Below, in pieces: positions 22,801 to 35,800 of a stretch of DNA of 41,178 nucleotides. The translations under genes and the position numbers were made by a program. Within the stretch, counting starts at the first letter, position 1; the number at the start of each line of letters is the position of its first letter. The DNA lies in contig NW_019775325.1 of the NCBI RefSeq assembly GCF_001039355.2, positions 374,278 through 415,455 on the forward strand, read 5' to 3'. Source of the DNA: Lingula anatina. Lineage: Eukaryota; Brachiopoda; Lingulata; Lingulida; Lingulidae. The notes under the pieces are model-generated. The model was given only the letters and a program-made list of their open reading frames with translations, made no database searches and had not been told where the DNA came from.

Positions 22801-25800
22801 TTGCAACCTTGATTGTTACTATTATAGACAATGCAAAGGAACGCTAGGAGAGCGCTAGTGAGTACTTCTGAGCAGACGACACAGTCCATTCAAAAAGCTC
22901 AAGGTCAAATTAGCCTTACTACCAGCAACAGAGGACTTCCTATTGTTTGGAAGGTATAAATTGTTCCCCAAGGACAAAGGATTCAGCTTTTACAGACGAC
23001 TCACGAAAAAATGGCACATTGAGCGTGGGTGACGGTTTTCAATATTTATTGTTTTAAGACTTTTTGAAACAAAATCTATAGACATATATTGCACTGGCAA
23101 TTATGGAAATGGTTTGAAATTATATTTAGGAACACCTTAAAGAATATTCTGCATTGTGGCTTAAATAATTTTCTTGGTGTTCTTTCATACTGTGCGTGCG
23201 TAAGTTTGGTGTGAATATATGTGCAAAACGTCAGTTACATAAATACGTCATAAATAAGTAAAATAAGTATTCCGTATTCGTGCTTTTTCTAAGAGTTAGA
23301 GTGACAGATAAGAAGTGAAGGGATAACTTTTGTCTTGAAATTCAGTTAACTGTGAGTTTTATTTACTGTACTTGAACATTTTTCAAAAAAAATTTACCTG
23401 AAGTTGCACTGGTGACGTCACAGGTCCAACAATAGAGATCTTCTCTGGGCCACGCTTCCGGTAGCTGACTGTCACGCCATCCCGACTATAGGTGCCGCTA
23501 TTGTCGGGTCCGTTTCCGTCTGGGCTGAAGATTGCTTTCCCGTTTACAACTGCATCTGCAAATAGCAGTGACGTAGATATATGAGTGGGAGACACGATTT
23601 CATGATGATGGCCAGTTTATTTAAGATTAATTAATGAAAACTACTCTCGCACTTTCCTATCTGTTCGCACCCAACCTTAGAATAGCTCATTAATCTGTGT
23701 TACAGATCATATCTGACAAATCGGGTATCTAGCACTGTTGTCCACTCCAAACGTACCTCTCATACAAATGTGTGTGTGTGTGTGCGTGTGTGTGTGTGTG
23801 TTTGTTTGTTTGTTTGTTTGTATATGTGCGTGTGTGTGTGTGTGTGTGTGTGTTATGCCTAATATACATGTATGCTGTATTTCTTTTGATTCATGTCGGA
23901 CATTCAATTTGTTCCCGTTTAGACCCCAGCATATACCTGCGCACCTGCCAATTTGCCAAGTAAGTTTTACACACTCATACGCTTTTAGGACACAGTTTTA
24001 AAATAATCATCCAGTTTAAAAATGAACCATTACCTGACATGAAAATAGTAGTCGAATAAGACCAGAGTTATTTGTGAACATATTTCGTGATAGTATACAC
24101 GCGTTACCTAATTTGAATACAATTTTAGGTCTGTTCTTTCAAGTTGAGCACTTATTCAAACTTGGATCTTTTGGAAATCTTTTATTTCTGGGCTATTAGA
24201 TTTAATTAGCCAGAAATCTTAATCATAACTTTGCTTTTTATAGAACGTAGACACATGCAAACAGATAAATGCAATTAACTTTATCAAAACAATGAGGTGT
24301 CAACTCAACACGCTAGTATATTGACTAGAGGATTCTAATAAAACATACATCTGCGGAATTCAAACAAAACATGTCGCAGATCGATGTTAAGCGCCCGCAA
24401 TTATTAAGAAACTGTTTCAATGCCTTGTTAATTTAATTGTGTCCTCCTGAACTAGTTAAAGTGCGATAATGTTGTTGCGTTGATTTGTTCTCAATTCAAA
24501 CACTTTAACACCAAAGTAGAGCCAGCTGATGGATTAATTATGCGAGTTAATTGGATCAGGAAAACGTACTGACAGAAGTAAGTTCAAAATTATGTGTCTG
24601 GCGCTAGTGAAGACAAAGAGACGCTACGTGCACTTCCCTAATGTCCTTCTTTACTCTAGAGTAATCCATTTTATGGGTTCGCTCCTATCCTAGGCAAGAT
24701 TTTTAATCAACGCAATTGGTTGGAGTTTTGTATTTGTAAAGAACTAATCGCTCTGTGTTAAACCTTAACATTTGCTTGACTGAGAAAAAGACCCTCGGGC
24801 TCGTTTACCTCTAAGTAACTAAATAATCATCAAAGCAATACCAAATAATGTTCAATATGGGCCCGCATGCGATCGATTCTCCAGGGTCAAGAAACCAGGT
24901 GCAGGAGAGAATTTCAGAAGAAAAGAAACAATGCATTCTTAATCGCAGATTTGTTTCAGTCAGCTATCAAACAAAGGCTACTTAATAAAACATACATTAT
25001 GCGTATCTCCCTCATCAAATCGTTATTATCACTTACTCATGTGGCTGTAATAATTGCTATTGGTGACGTCAATGCCTGTTGCTCCAGTTGGAATGGTTAC
25101 AAAAGGGACATATTCTGAAACAGAAGACATTTTTGAGAGAGTGAGGGAGAGAGAGCGGAAAGATGTCGTTGGCATCGCTGTCCACGCAACCGAATTACTT
25201 TCTTACCTATTGAATCTTAAGAGACTCAACGTCCTTTAAGGGATGACAACTCTTCCTCCGTAGAAATCTCTTGAGAGAGTATAATAGAGGGTAGCCATCT
25301 GTGAAGGTCCGCGTGGTCCAATGGCAACAGATTTCAAAATAATTGCAATTACCGCCGTATTGGTGGTAAAATTTATTGTATTCCTGTGGGTCGTTTACAA
25401 TGAAATTTCTGCGCAATTTTGAATCTCATTTAAAGAGCTGTTGTCCCTTTAATTTAACTTAACAACGAAAGGAATCATCTGTGGGCAGAGAGCACCTACA
25501 CATATACATTCTTATTTTATCTTTTAGTATACAAAAGCGTTAAAGCACTGCTAATATTATGGTAATACCTTTCTCTCGTCCCTCCGTGTAGGTCCCTGAC
25601 CTAACTTGGCAGGTGTCCCCGGCGCCGTCACACACTCCACACCTGTCGTAAACTTTGCCGGAGTTCAACTGGCCGTCGCAGCCGAAGGGCTGTAAAAATA
25701 AGCATGCAGTTTATGTTCCTGAAGGCAATTCAACATTATACACCATATTTATACCCCATAATATGCTTGACTAAGCATACTTTTTGATATTTAACTTACC

Positions 25801-28800
25801 CACCGACACAGTTAAATGCTCAACTGTTTTTGCTGTATATACAAGTTGACAACAGGCAATTGTATAAGGTTTATATCTTTCCGGGTTTGAGTAAAGGGAT
25901 GTTGGCTTTTTTTGCAAAATTTATAAGCGTTCAAATAAATGACATTTTGGAAAGCTGTTATAGATATTTTGAAATCACTGCTTTATAGAGGGAAAGCGGG
26001 GTCTAGTTGACTTTGATATAACCCATTAGATATAACCGTATGGTAAGCGTTTGTAGCTTAACCTATTATTTAAGAATAAGAAAGAAGCACTTCCTACTAC
26101 AGCCCTCTTCTCTTCAGACTCGTGCCAAGTGAATTTGTTGTTGTATTTATCATGTCGTCCAAAGAAACCAATGTAGACCGTTAAATGGTAAGTCCTTTCA
26201 CGCAGTATACATGAACAACACTTTGCGTTGCAAAAACTTTAATAATGAATCAAAGAAATACAAACAAACATATAATTCAAAATGCTTTAGTAATAACAAA
26301 TAGTAAAATAGTTTCTTCCATGGCACGTTATCCACGACGCCCCCAGTTTCCAAGAACTAGTGATATTTTCCATTTTCATCGATGTTTGCTTCCCAGCAGT
26401 TACGTATCTAAAGAAGTCGCACCGGGTCGTATGGCATTCAAGGTTGCTTATTAAAGCACTCTTTGATATCTCAGTTCAACAAAGCTTTAACAATGCTTTC
26501 TGTGCCTCAGGATCATGATGAGCACCCAGACCCATAGTCTACGTTGCGTGGTATTGATTTCAAGATGATAACGAAAAAAAGCAAGACTTTTAAGTTAATC
26601 ACATCTTGTTCAGCTGTCTCTTCAAAAGCATCGTGGAAATTGATATATTATCATCGCCTACCATTGCCTTTAAGGTGTTTTTTTTTCTGAGCTAAGAGAC
26701 AGTTAAATCCTATATAAAAATTTTGCCTGAGAAAATATATTTTTCTTAACACCCAACCACTACTTCATTTACATGTACCCGTAAATCATGATACCTACAT
26801 ATATTTCTATGAAGATTTTCTATGAAGATTTCTATGAAGATTTTCAATAATGAGAAATATAATAGTTAATAGTCTGCTTTGCTATCACCTTTGCTACCAC
26901 ACTTTCCACCTCTGGTATACTTTAAGCAATTGCATCACTTAAGAGCTTTGTAAGTGGCCCCTGGGGAGTAAATTCAGGTTATTTGAACAGAAAATGGCCA
27001 ATAAAACCCACAGCAGTTGTCTCTTGTACAGTATTCGCATAGCAGAGATTACGTACTTTACCAAGTTCCGTTTACGGTTCTGTACATATGACTCGGAATT
27101 TCCTGATAAGCGAGAGCTTGATTGGGTTGAAAAAAAGAGAGAAGAAACAGAAGCCGACTGGCAGTTCAAAGCATTTATTATCAAAAGCTAAATGAAATGG
27201 TTTAATATATTCATGTATTCAGCACAACAGGAATTACCTCAATAGATCCAAAAAAATATTAAGAAGATGGCTTAGTATTAAGAAGTTCACGTATAACACT
27301 AACTGAAAAATGAACTACAATATAACAAGTATATATACGGACTATACATCTACATGTAGGTGTGTAGGAAAATCTCCGTGTAGCGGGTTCTGTCTTCTTT
27401 ATGCATGGGATTTAATTGAAAGCTTTCCCACTTATGTTATTCCTCTGATTCCTGCCTTTCATGTCAGGCGACAATACTTCTGTAATACGAATAATGAAAG
27501 AAAAGAAACCCCATCACGCATTCACGATTAACGAATAAATATCTTGTGAAGCTATCTCCATTTCAGGCATTATTAATTCAAACGGTCGTGTCGAAGTGGA
27601 AAGGATATCGGCTTCCTTGAAAACGCCATCAGCAAATGTAGAAAGCCACATTCCCTGTAATGTACATGTACTAGTAGTGGCAATAAAGAGATATCATAAA
27701 GAGAATCTGTTTTCAATAAACCAAAAGTATCTTTAAATGGAAATCAATTTGCCGTATCTCCTGAGCATTTTATTGACTTTTCGTCAAAATTTAGTCTATC
27801 GATTCGATCATATAAAACGGTCTCAGCCAGAAATCACTTTATTAGGAACAAATAGAGAATTGACAGCATAACGATGACGCCTTGTCAATGATACAAGGAA
27901 GCAACCTTCTATATGTAATGCTTTATATTGAACACTTCAGTTGCAGTGGCGGACTTAGAGGGGGGGGGGGGTCAGGGGAGTCCTGACAACCCCCCCCCCC
28001 TTTCGATTTCTGGTACCCTCCTGAAATTAGAATTGTGACTAACTGAATCATAGTTCTAAACCGTACCAAATGACACCGTTCGCCCTCTAAAATACCAAAA
28101 ATTTTCGAAATACCAAAAATTTTCGAACCCCACGTCAGTTGGGGGGGGGGAGGAATCAGCTTCTGCGGACCCCCATTCAAATAATCCTGGATCCGCCCCT
28201 GAGTTGTACACACATAAGAGCACCCACCTTCAATCAAGGTATGCCTAGTTAAAACTACAAAGGCATAAAACATGTTGAGTCATTTCTATTTTATGCATTA
28301 TACATTTACACGCTGGTTGCACGTCGGTATTTTTTTCACTGTTGATCTTACATTATGACACTAAGACCCCATTCCCAGAGATTAGATCGATCCAAACTAG
28401 ATCGACCTAACTCCCTGGGGGTTCACGCTAAATAGCTGTCAGCCGAGCGGGCACAAAAGTTAATTACCCCCTTACAGCTTGTAGTAGGCGGGACGGACAT
28501 TTAAGCCGGATAATCTGACAGTAATCTAGTGAGACTCCCCACGGGGATAGATCGATCTAAAATCTATGGGAATACGCCCTAAGACCCCATTGCCATAGAT
28601 ATTTAGATCGATCTATCCCCCTGGGGAGTCTCACTAGGTTGGTGTCAGCTTAACCGGCTTAAATGTCTGTCCCGCCTACTAAAAGCTGTAAGGGGGTAAT
28701 TAACTGTCGTGCGCGCTCGGCTGACAGCTATTTAGCGTGAATCCCCAGGGAGTTAGGTCGAATCTGATGGTCTCATTCCCAATGAAACTATCGTTTCAAG

Positions 28801-31800
28801 TAAATCGATCCAACTCCACAGGAACTCTCCATGAATGCAATCAGCTTGACGCGCTTCCTCCTGGCATTGAGTAGAATATAGAAAAGCTGGTGATCATACG
28901 AGTGCGTTGTAAACAAGATGAGGCGTGTTAATCCGTTAATCTGACTGCATTCAGGGGTTAGAGTTAGAACAATTGACGTAAAAAGATAATTTCATTGGGA
29001 ATGAGCCCTTATATATCACAGCTAATTAGAGATCAGCACAGTGTATCCAATTACCCGTGGACAGTCAAGGAAGCACTGGTTTTTAAAATTTACATTTTAA
29101 ATTCAAATTTGCCACTCAATATTTAAAAATCTTGGACATCATTTCCAATGGACTACCACTTGATCATCTGCCGTACATTACCCGCGGCTCGTGTTTGATG
29201 ACTTTCTGGCTTTTGTTCAAACTGAAAACTACTGGCATATCTGCACAACAAAGATGATTGTTTATCGTAGATTATCGATTTTACAAAAAAAAAACATGTT
29301 TTTTCATTTTATTCATCTGTAAAGTTTATGTAACTCGAACCTTGCCTAAAACCTGCCCTGGGATATCAGCGTTTAGATCAAAGGTTTCGTTAATCAATAC
29401 AAAGGAACGCCTGATAACACTTTAAAAACAACCCTGGCTTGGTTTACGATTGGCCCTAGACAACAATTCTGCATTTCCTGTTTACTTCGAGTTTTTCGTA
29501 TTCTATCCGTCACGAAATGTAGATTGCGAACTTACTTAAACTGAAATGACTTATTCCACAATTAGAATAAAATTGCTTTGAAGACCATTGTATGTACCTA
29601 GTAAATATATGTAGATACAGAAAGTATCATTGCATGCCAAAATCAATACCGGTCAAAACCGTATTAGTTCCAGAGAAAGATGCGTTAGAAATAATACGTT
29701 AACAGTAATTTTGTGCCAAAATCAATAATCCAGAGATATCAGAATAGGTACTTGAGACGTTTTGTTGCATGTCGTCTCAGGTGTGTTGATTAGTTTAATT
29801 TGCGTGAGGCTGCTCCAGCTTCGCAACATGTATCACTCCTTGGCGGTCAGGGTCGGCGCACGCTTTATTTTTTTACTTATTAATCTAAAACATTTGCGGT
29901 GCTGTAAATATTCGATGCATGGCTTATACCCGTTATAATACATGATATTTTATTACCAAAGGATGAGTGCAGGTAACCATTGGCAAATTGCCCATCGTCA
30001 AATTTTTTAAAAAATATATTGCTATTATAAAGTTTATGCATATATTTGTTGCGTGAAAAAATTTTATTTGGTTTGAGGCATCGTTACTTAGTATTTTTAA
30101 TGAGTTATGTGTGTGTGTGGGGGGGGGGGGGCTGATATACCTGTTGTATGCAGTCTAATGAATCAGAGCAACTTATTTCAACATATATATTACATAAGTG
30201 ATTTTTTCTGATGAAATGCGTCCTGTGGTGTAAAAAGGGGTTATATGTTTAATACTTATGTGTGGCACAAATAAATGGGAGAGAAATTGTATTTTTCAAA
30301 ATTCCTATAGAAGAGAGTGAGGGGTGGTGTATTATGGAATTTTCTAACAGAAGCCATCACTGATTTCACTCTAATGTATAAAAGACTTGTAACTAGGGCA
30401 ATTTGTTTCAGCATATTTATTAATTTTATGTAACTTTTTTCCTAGGCCAGTTGTTGGTCTAAATAACTGTATTGATGACGAATATACATTTTATAAAAGG
30501 CTCTGTAAAAAATAATAAAAAATGCTGAAAGCAAAAAGCGGTTACAGTAACAAAAAAAATCATTTGTAAAAGCACTCTAAGACTGGGTTCCTATGCCTAG
30601 ATCGATCCATCTGGATCGACCTAACTCCCAGGGGGTGCACGCTAAATTGCTTTTATCTTAAGAAGCTTAAATGTCTATCACACCTACTGAATCAGCTAGG
30701 GGGTAATTAACTTTCTTGCACGCTTGGCCTCGCCGATAGCAGATAGCAATTTATTGATGCTCCCCGTGGTAATAGATCGATTCAAATATCTGTGGGAATG
30801 GTCCCTGAATAGCTATTTGGAATGTTTCCAATAACCATAAAATAAATACGTTTAAGTCAATACACCAAAAGATCAGCGAATGGGAACAATTCAACAATAT
30901 TACAAGAAGAAGGAAAGCTCTGGTCTGTTTAGGCCTACAAGAGGAACGCCTGTTATGCTTCTTCTCGCTCATAGGATACGTAGACGAATGGATCTAAAGG
31001 GATAAATGACAAGAAACTGAAGAGGCCAAAGAGCACTTATGCTTTCTATCTTTTTCGTTGAACAACGAAATTACAAGTGGTTTATTAATCTCCATGAAAT
31101 ACAATCAGCTACACATTGTTCCCAGATAAAAATTGTGCTTAATTTGCGTGCCTCTAAGCAGCCAAAGATATTGCTATCGACATAACAAATATACATGTGG
31201 ATTTACATGTGCGTGTATGATGAGTGCGTGTGGGGGCTTAAGTGCCTAAAAGACGCTGAGGGCAACCAGGTAAAGCAGACGGTTCCATTAACATTTCCTA
31301 CCAACATGTTCAATTTTGCAATGTCAAAAATTAAGTATTCTACCCTTTTAGAAACAATTCTGTCTTCCCAACGGGTAGTGTAGGCCTACGCAAAATGCAT
31401 AGATGGCATTTTTTTGCGATTTTTTATTTTGAACTTCACGCGCTGAAATGCTACCGGTATCACCTTATCAGACAAGAGAGACCGCAGTGGAATAGCAGAT
31501 CACAATTTCCTCTTGTTGAAATCAATCGGTTACTGAAGGGTTTCGCCTGACAGGTCTTCTCCATCAAATCAGACGGAAGTATTTCCAAGTGCTCGTTTAT
31601 TTTGGACACTTTGCGCAAACCTGCTTTCACCTAAGACAGGCATTAGCTACATGCTCGATAGATTTTTTTCTTAAGGATGTTTCCCAGTCCCCACATCGAT
31701 AAAACTGAAGTCAATAAATGTGAAGATATCAACATGTGCACGCTTGACTGGAAGGAGCCAAATAAAAATGAATTTGAAAAAACAAAACACTTGTAAGAGT

Positions 31801-32731
31801 GTAATAAAGACGTCATATTTGTACAACGTAGATTCAATGCATAACACCGCGGCAGCTCCTCTTGTATATTTGACGCTGTGCACCTGTGCTAACTCTAGTG
31901 TTATCCTTTTTTATCTAAACCACATACCTCAGTGTCTTTGCAAATTCAGTCCATTTATTTATTTCTTTCTTTCTTTATTTATTTATTTGTGTAATTCATG
32001 TTGCACAAGCCTATACACGGTTATACCAAAACAAAACTTATCTAGCTTTTTATTAGAAAATAGTGTGCACCGCCAGCTTGTAATGTATCTAGTTTTGTCA
32101 TAATACCGATGTGTAGACCGGTATGTTGACACAGTTCTATCTCTTATTACAGTCAGTAAGAGTTTAATAAACATTATAAACTTAATCATGAATTACACCT
32201 CATATACAAGTATCTTTTGGTAATTATCCGAGAGGATTAATCTAAAAAAAGAACGAATGTATCCGCAAGTATCTCCACATAATTACATGAAATAAAAACA
32301 GCAAAACAAGAAAAGCTGTCTTTCAGACGGTAAAATACATCGGTTGTGGATTCCAACCATACAGAACTTCATCACTATTAGCATTGCACTTCTCAATATT
32401 AAAGCCAGACGCTGCATTGACAAAATTAAGTTATATTTCTTGCTTGAAGGTCCATGAGAGAGAGAGAGAGATAGAAAGAGAGAGAAAGACTGTTTCTACA
32501 TTTTATCAAAATGAAGTATACGACTGATCCCTGGATTCCACGTGGACAAAACGAAACACAAACCGTTTTGTAATTAGTGCACCTCTAGCGATCATACCAT
32601 AGTTATATTAGTTTCTGCTGGGTCTCGTCCAAATTTGAGTACTTTGTTAATCACAGGATAGATACATATTGAATTACCGTAGATTAGTAAATTAGTTTAG
32701 AAACCCCGTTTCCTACTTACCAACAACCCTT

Positions 32732-32806
<75 letters not shown>

Positions 32807-35800
32807 CAACATCCTAACATTGCAAAATATCGCTTTAGCAAATACTAATTTCAGGGCTGTTTTATCTGACATATTGAAATTCTAAATAAGTAATAAAAAA
32901 GGGCTGTTACAAGGCTGTTCCTCACCTCTTTGCTCGTGTCGTGTATGTCGGTAGCATGAACCCAACATACCATATGCTGCAATGGTCAACTCATCTATTT
33001 ATAGCAAATGAATATAATGGTAATTCGCACTATATTCTTTGTCACAGAAGCTTTAAATAATTTCTCGTGGGGTATGTTTGCCTCAAATATACATCTAGCC
33101 TGTATTTCTGTCTCGGAACCAAATCACATCCTTTCTAATTAAGAAAATTACTTCCCTTAAACATAAAGTGTATTTTCCACGAAAAGTGTGAAAAGAATGC
33201 ATTCGGGCATTATTCGCGTAGGTGCGTTGTAATTGTCCTGGGCAAGATTCATGATACCTTATCTTAGTATTTTAAAACTAAGACCAAACTCTCTTGTAAT
33301 CATTTCAATCCAAAGAGAATCAAAATCCCATGACAACTTTATTCCAGTCCAAAGTATATGTGACAGAATACCAACTATCCACGGTAACGGTCTATGTAAA
33401 CTATGGCGCCTTATATTTAATCGTTCTGATTTCATATTTTCACGGTTTTCGTTCATTCAGTGTAATTTACAACTAGCGAACCATATACTATATTTCAATA
33501 TTGAAAGCCGATGATAAGCAACCTGTGTTTTAACTTAAAAGTTACACAATAACATTTCACGATACATGAAAATTAAATCTCCAACTTACTATTTTTGACG
33601 TGACTACAATATTTCTATACAATTTTGGCAATACTGACCAACTTGGATATCTTTCCATAACAATAACCATCGATTTTTGTATAAGTTTATGCAAAATACA
33701 AATCAGAAGCCACAAATGAGTCTATATAGTTAGACAAAAACTAAAAATAAAATAAATATGCACAATATGCTTTCAATCGTAACACATAAATCAGTGCCGT
33801 CCACTGAAATGTCATTTCAAATGTTTGTAAAATCTATACGTTAGTTTCTTCGACAACTGAAGAATATTTGTTGGAGTCGCAGTTTGACTGCTCAAGAGAT
33901 TTATGAAGAAACATACCTATGAGAGCCCGACGAAATCCGCTGCAAAAAACACAATATATAACAAAGTTCAACGAAGAGTTCAGTACAACCAGAGCGTTTG
34001 AGAAGGGCACATAGTACTGTCGAAAAAGCAGTGTTTGGTCATCTAGATAATCTTCAGATACATTCAGTATCTGTGTCAACAACGAAGGTGCCTGACACGC
34101 AATAAAAACGATCACGATTAGAATGGACAGCTTGGTCATCAAATCGTCCTCCTTTTGTAGACTTGGAGACATAAATCTAAGGCGACATCGAGCTTTTCGA
34201 CTTTTGCGTAGTTCCCGAATAAGATGGACATTCATATAGGACAATACAAACAGGGGGATAATAATGTTGATAACGGTGTAAGAAACTATGAAGTATCCGA
34301 TACGATAAGCTGGAAAAGCTAAAAGTACGTTTTCGAGATAATACCTCGTAGTATTGGTGCAAGCATCAATCATTTCTTCGGGACGCATCTCCAGTAACCG
34401 CGGTGCATTGTAAAGCACCGAGAAGATAATAACAACACTGATCCCAATCCTCGCCCCCTTTAAATTTCGAAAAGACTCCGCTTTGAAGGGTTTACACACC
34501 GACATGTACCTGTCAAGCGCTACCAGGATGAGTGACCAAATGGACACAGTCTGAGCGGTCATCCCCAGGGGCCATGCCCAGGTCGTAATGCGTGCCTCCT
34601 CCCTGTTCGGCAATTCCATGACCCCCAGGGCCGGGTATACAGCAGGCAAAACCATCATGGCGATCGTCATTAACAACAAAACATTGTCCGCAATGGCCAC
34701 CGGCCTCAGTAAATAAAAAGTGACCGACCTGGCTTTGTACCTAAAGAAAACGATCAAGGACAGGGTGTTCCCAATAAGTCCCAGGGTACACAGGCTTCCT
34801 ATTAGGCATACGTGGATCACAAATGTGTAGACGGTTATTTCCTCCACTCTGGAACAGTTTTGCGTCGTGCCGTTCATAGCTACTGACTACCACTGGTGCA
34901 TATCGCTGAAACTTAGTGCTAAAGGAATCCCACAACAGGAGGGAATAAACGATTTTTTTACTTCTGTGAGGTTTGTGTCGATCGTCAGTGCGGTTTCAGG
35001 ATAGCGCGCCTTGAACCTGTCTTTTACAAGTGAATTTCCTCAAATCCTGTCCCACTGCGCCTTTCTTGACGTGCATAAGACGCATATGTCTACAGATACC
35101 ATTTGTACATATATCTACATGTGATTCATACAATGCAGCGAGTGAATCGTTTACCTCACTGTGCTGAGGATCGATTCCTACTAATTGTCACTATCAGGAA
35201 CATCGCAATTTTGTCTCATGATTATTTTCACTCGTCTATTGTTAGACTTGAACTTATAGCAGAAGCCCAACGTGACCCTTATTAATTTCCGAGACGAGAC
35301 GAAAAAATAGTTTATGTTACCGAGTATATCTTTTTTTCAGTCTTGGTGCTTCACCTGCACCATATGAGAAGGCGGCATTAAAGTCACATGCACCTTCACA
35401 ATCTTCACTGAATACATACTTCCCACGAATCTTTGTGCCAATTGAGGGGTAATTAACCCTTGTTTAGATACAATAATTATTCCTGTCCAAACGGCCTCAG
35501 TATCAGAACAACGGTTTCACGTCAACGCTTTCTCGCGGAATGCAACCCTGCATGGACACACAGCTTATTACACGTTGCAACGTATAACGATAAGAGTTTA
35601 GTGCCGACGATTTGCCAGGGGCTATCAACTAATTGTTTCCCGTGATTTGGTAAAGAACGCAAAGGCAGGCGATAATGTGGCGTGATGACGCTTAAGAAGA
35701 TATTAAGAATTACGCTGCAAATCTGGGCAACTGCAGCCTGTTTGCCCCGCAGTTGAATGACCTTTGCTGCTGAGAATAAATAGGAAAGATGGTGCATGCT

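Larger units (their letters stand above)
18925..23198. repeat. Duplicated block, copy 2 (4.27 kb)
   Basis: Direct copy of 14007-18775 lacking the 551-bp TIR element and carrying an extra stretch of about 55-60 bp around a GT microsatellite at 19711-19770. These two indels account for the length difference. Its right flank runs smoothly into the spacer exon at 23398-23555, so copy 2 is the one physically linked to the upstream half of the gene. Confidence 0.9.
25690..33833. other. Large intron, 3' part, rich in small transposons
   Basis: This is most of an 11.4-kb intron splitting the cysteine-rich domain. It holds a 16-bp triplicate (about 26807-26850), the TIR elements listed separately, a GT/G-tract near 30110-30130 and the long AT microsatellite at 32734-32804. 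No exon with ADAMTS character was found. Confidence 0.6.

Noticed and set aside
14007-23198. A biological tandem duplication creating an extra TSP1 repeat in the protein
   Set aside because: The exon pair as a unit enters in phase 0 and leaves in phase 2, so two copies in series cannot keep the frame. The N at the junction also favours an assembly origin.
23738-24001. Cys/Val-rich open frames across the TG repeat
   Set aside because: They simply translate a microsatellite.
27923-28273. A 116-codon minus-strand open frame with Pro/Gly runs
   Set aside because: It translates the CAGTGGCGGA element with its G- and C-tracts; no protein family is seen.
35160-35180. A GGATCGATTCC segment resembling a tRNA B box
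   Set aside because: No matching A box, acceptor stem or anticodon arm could be folded around it by eye.
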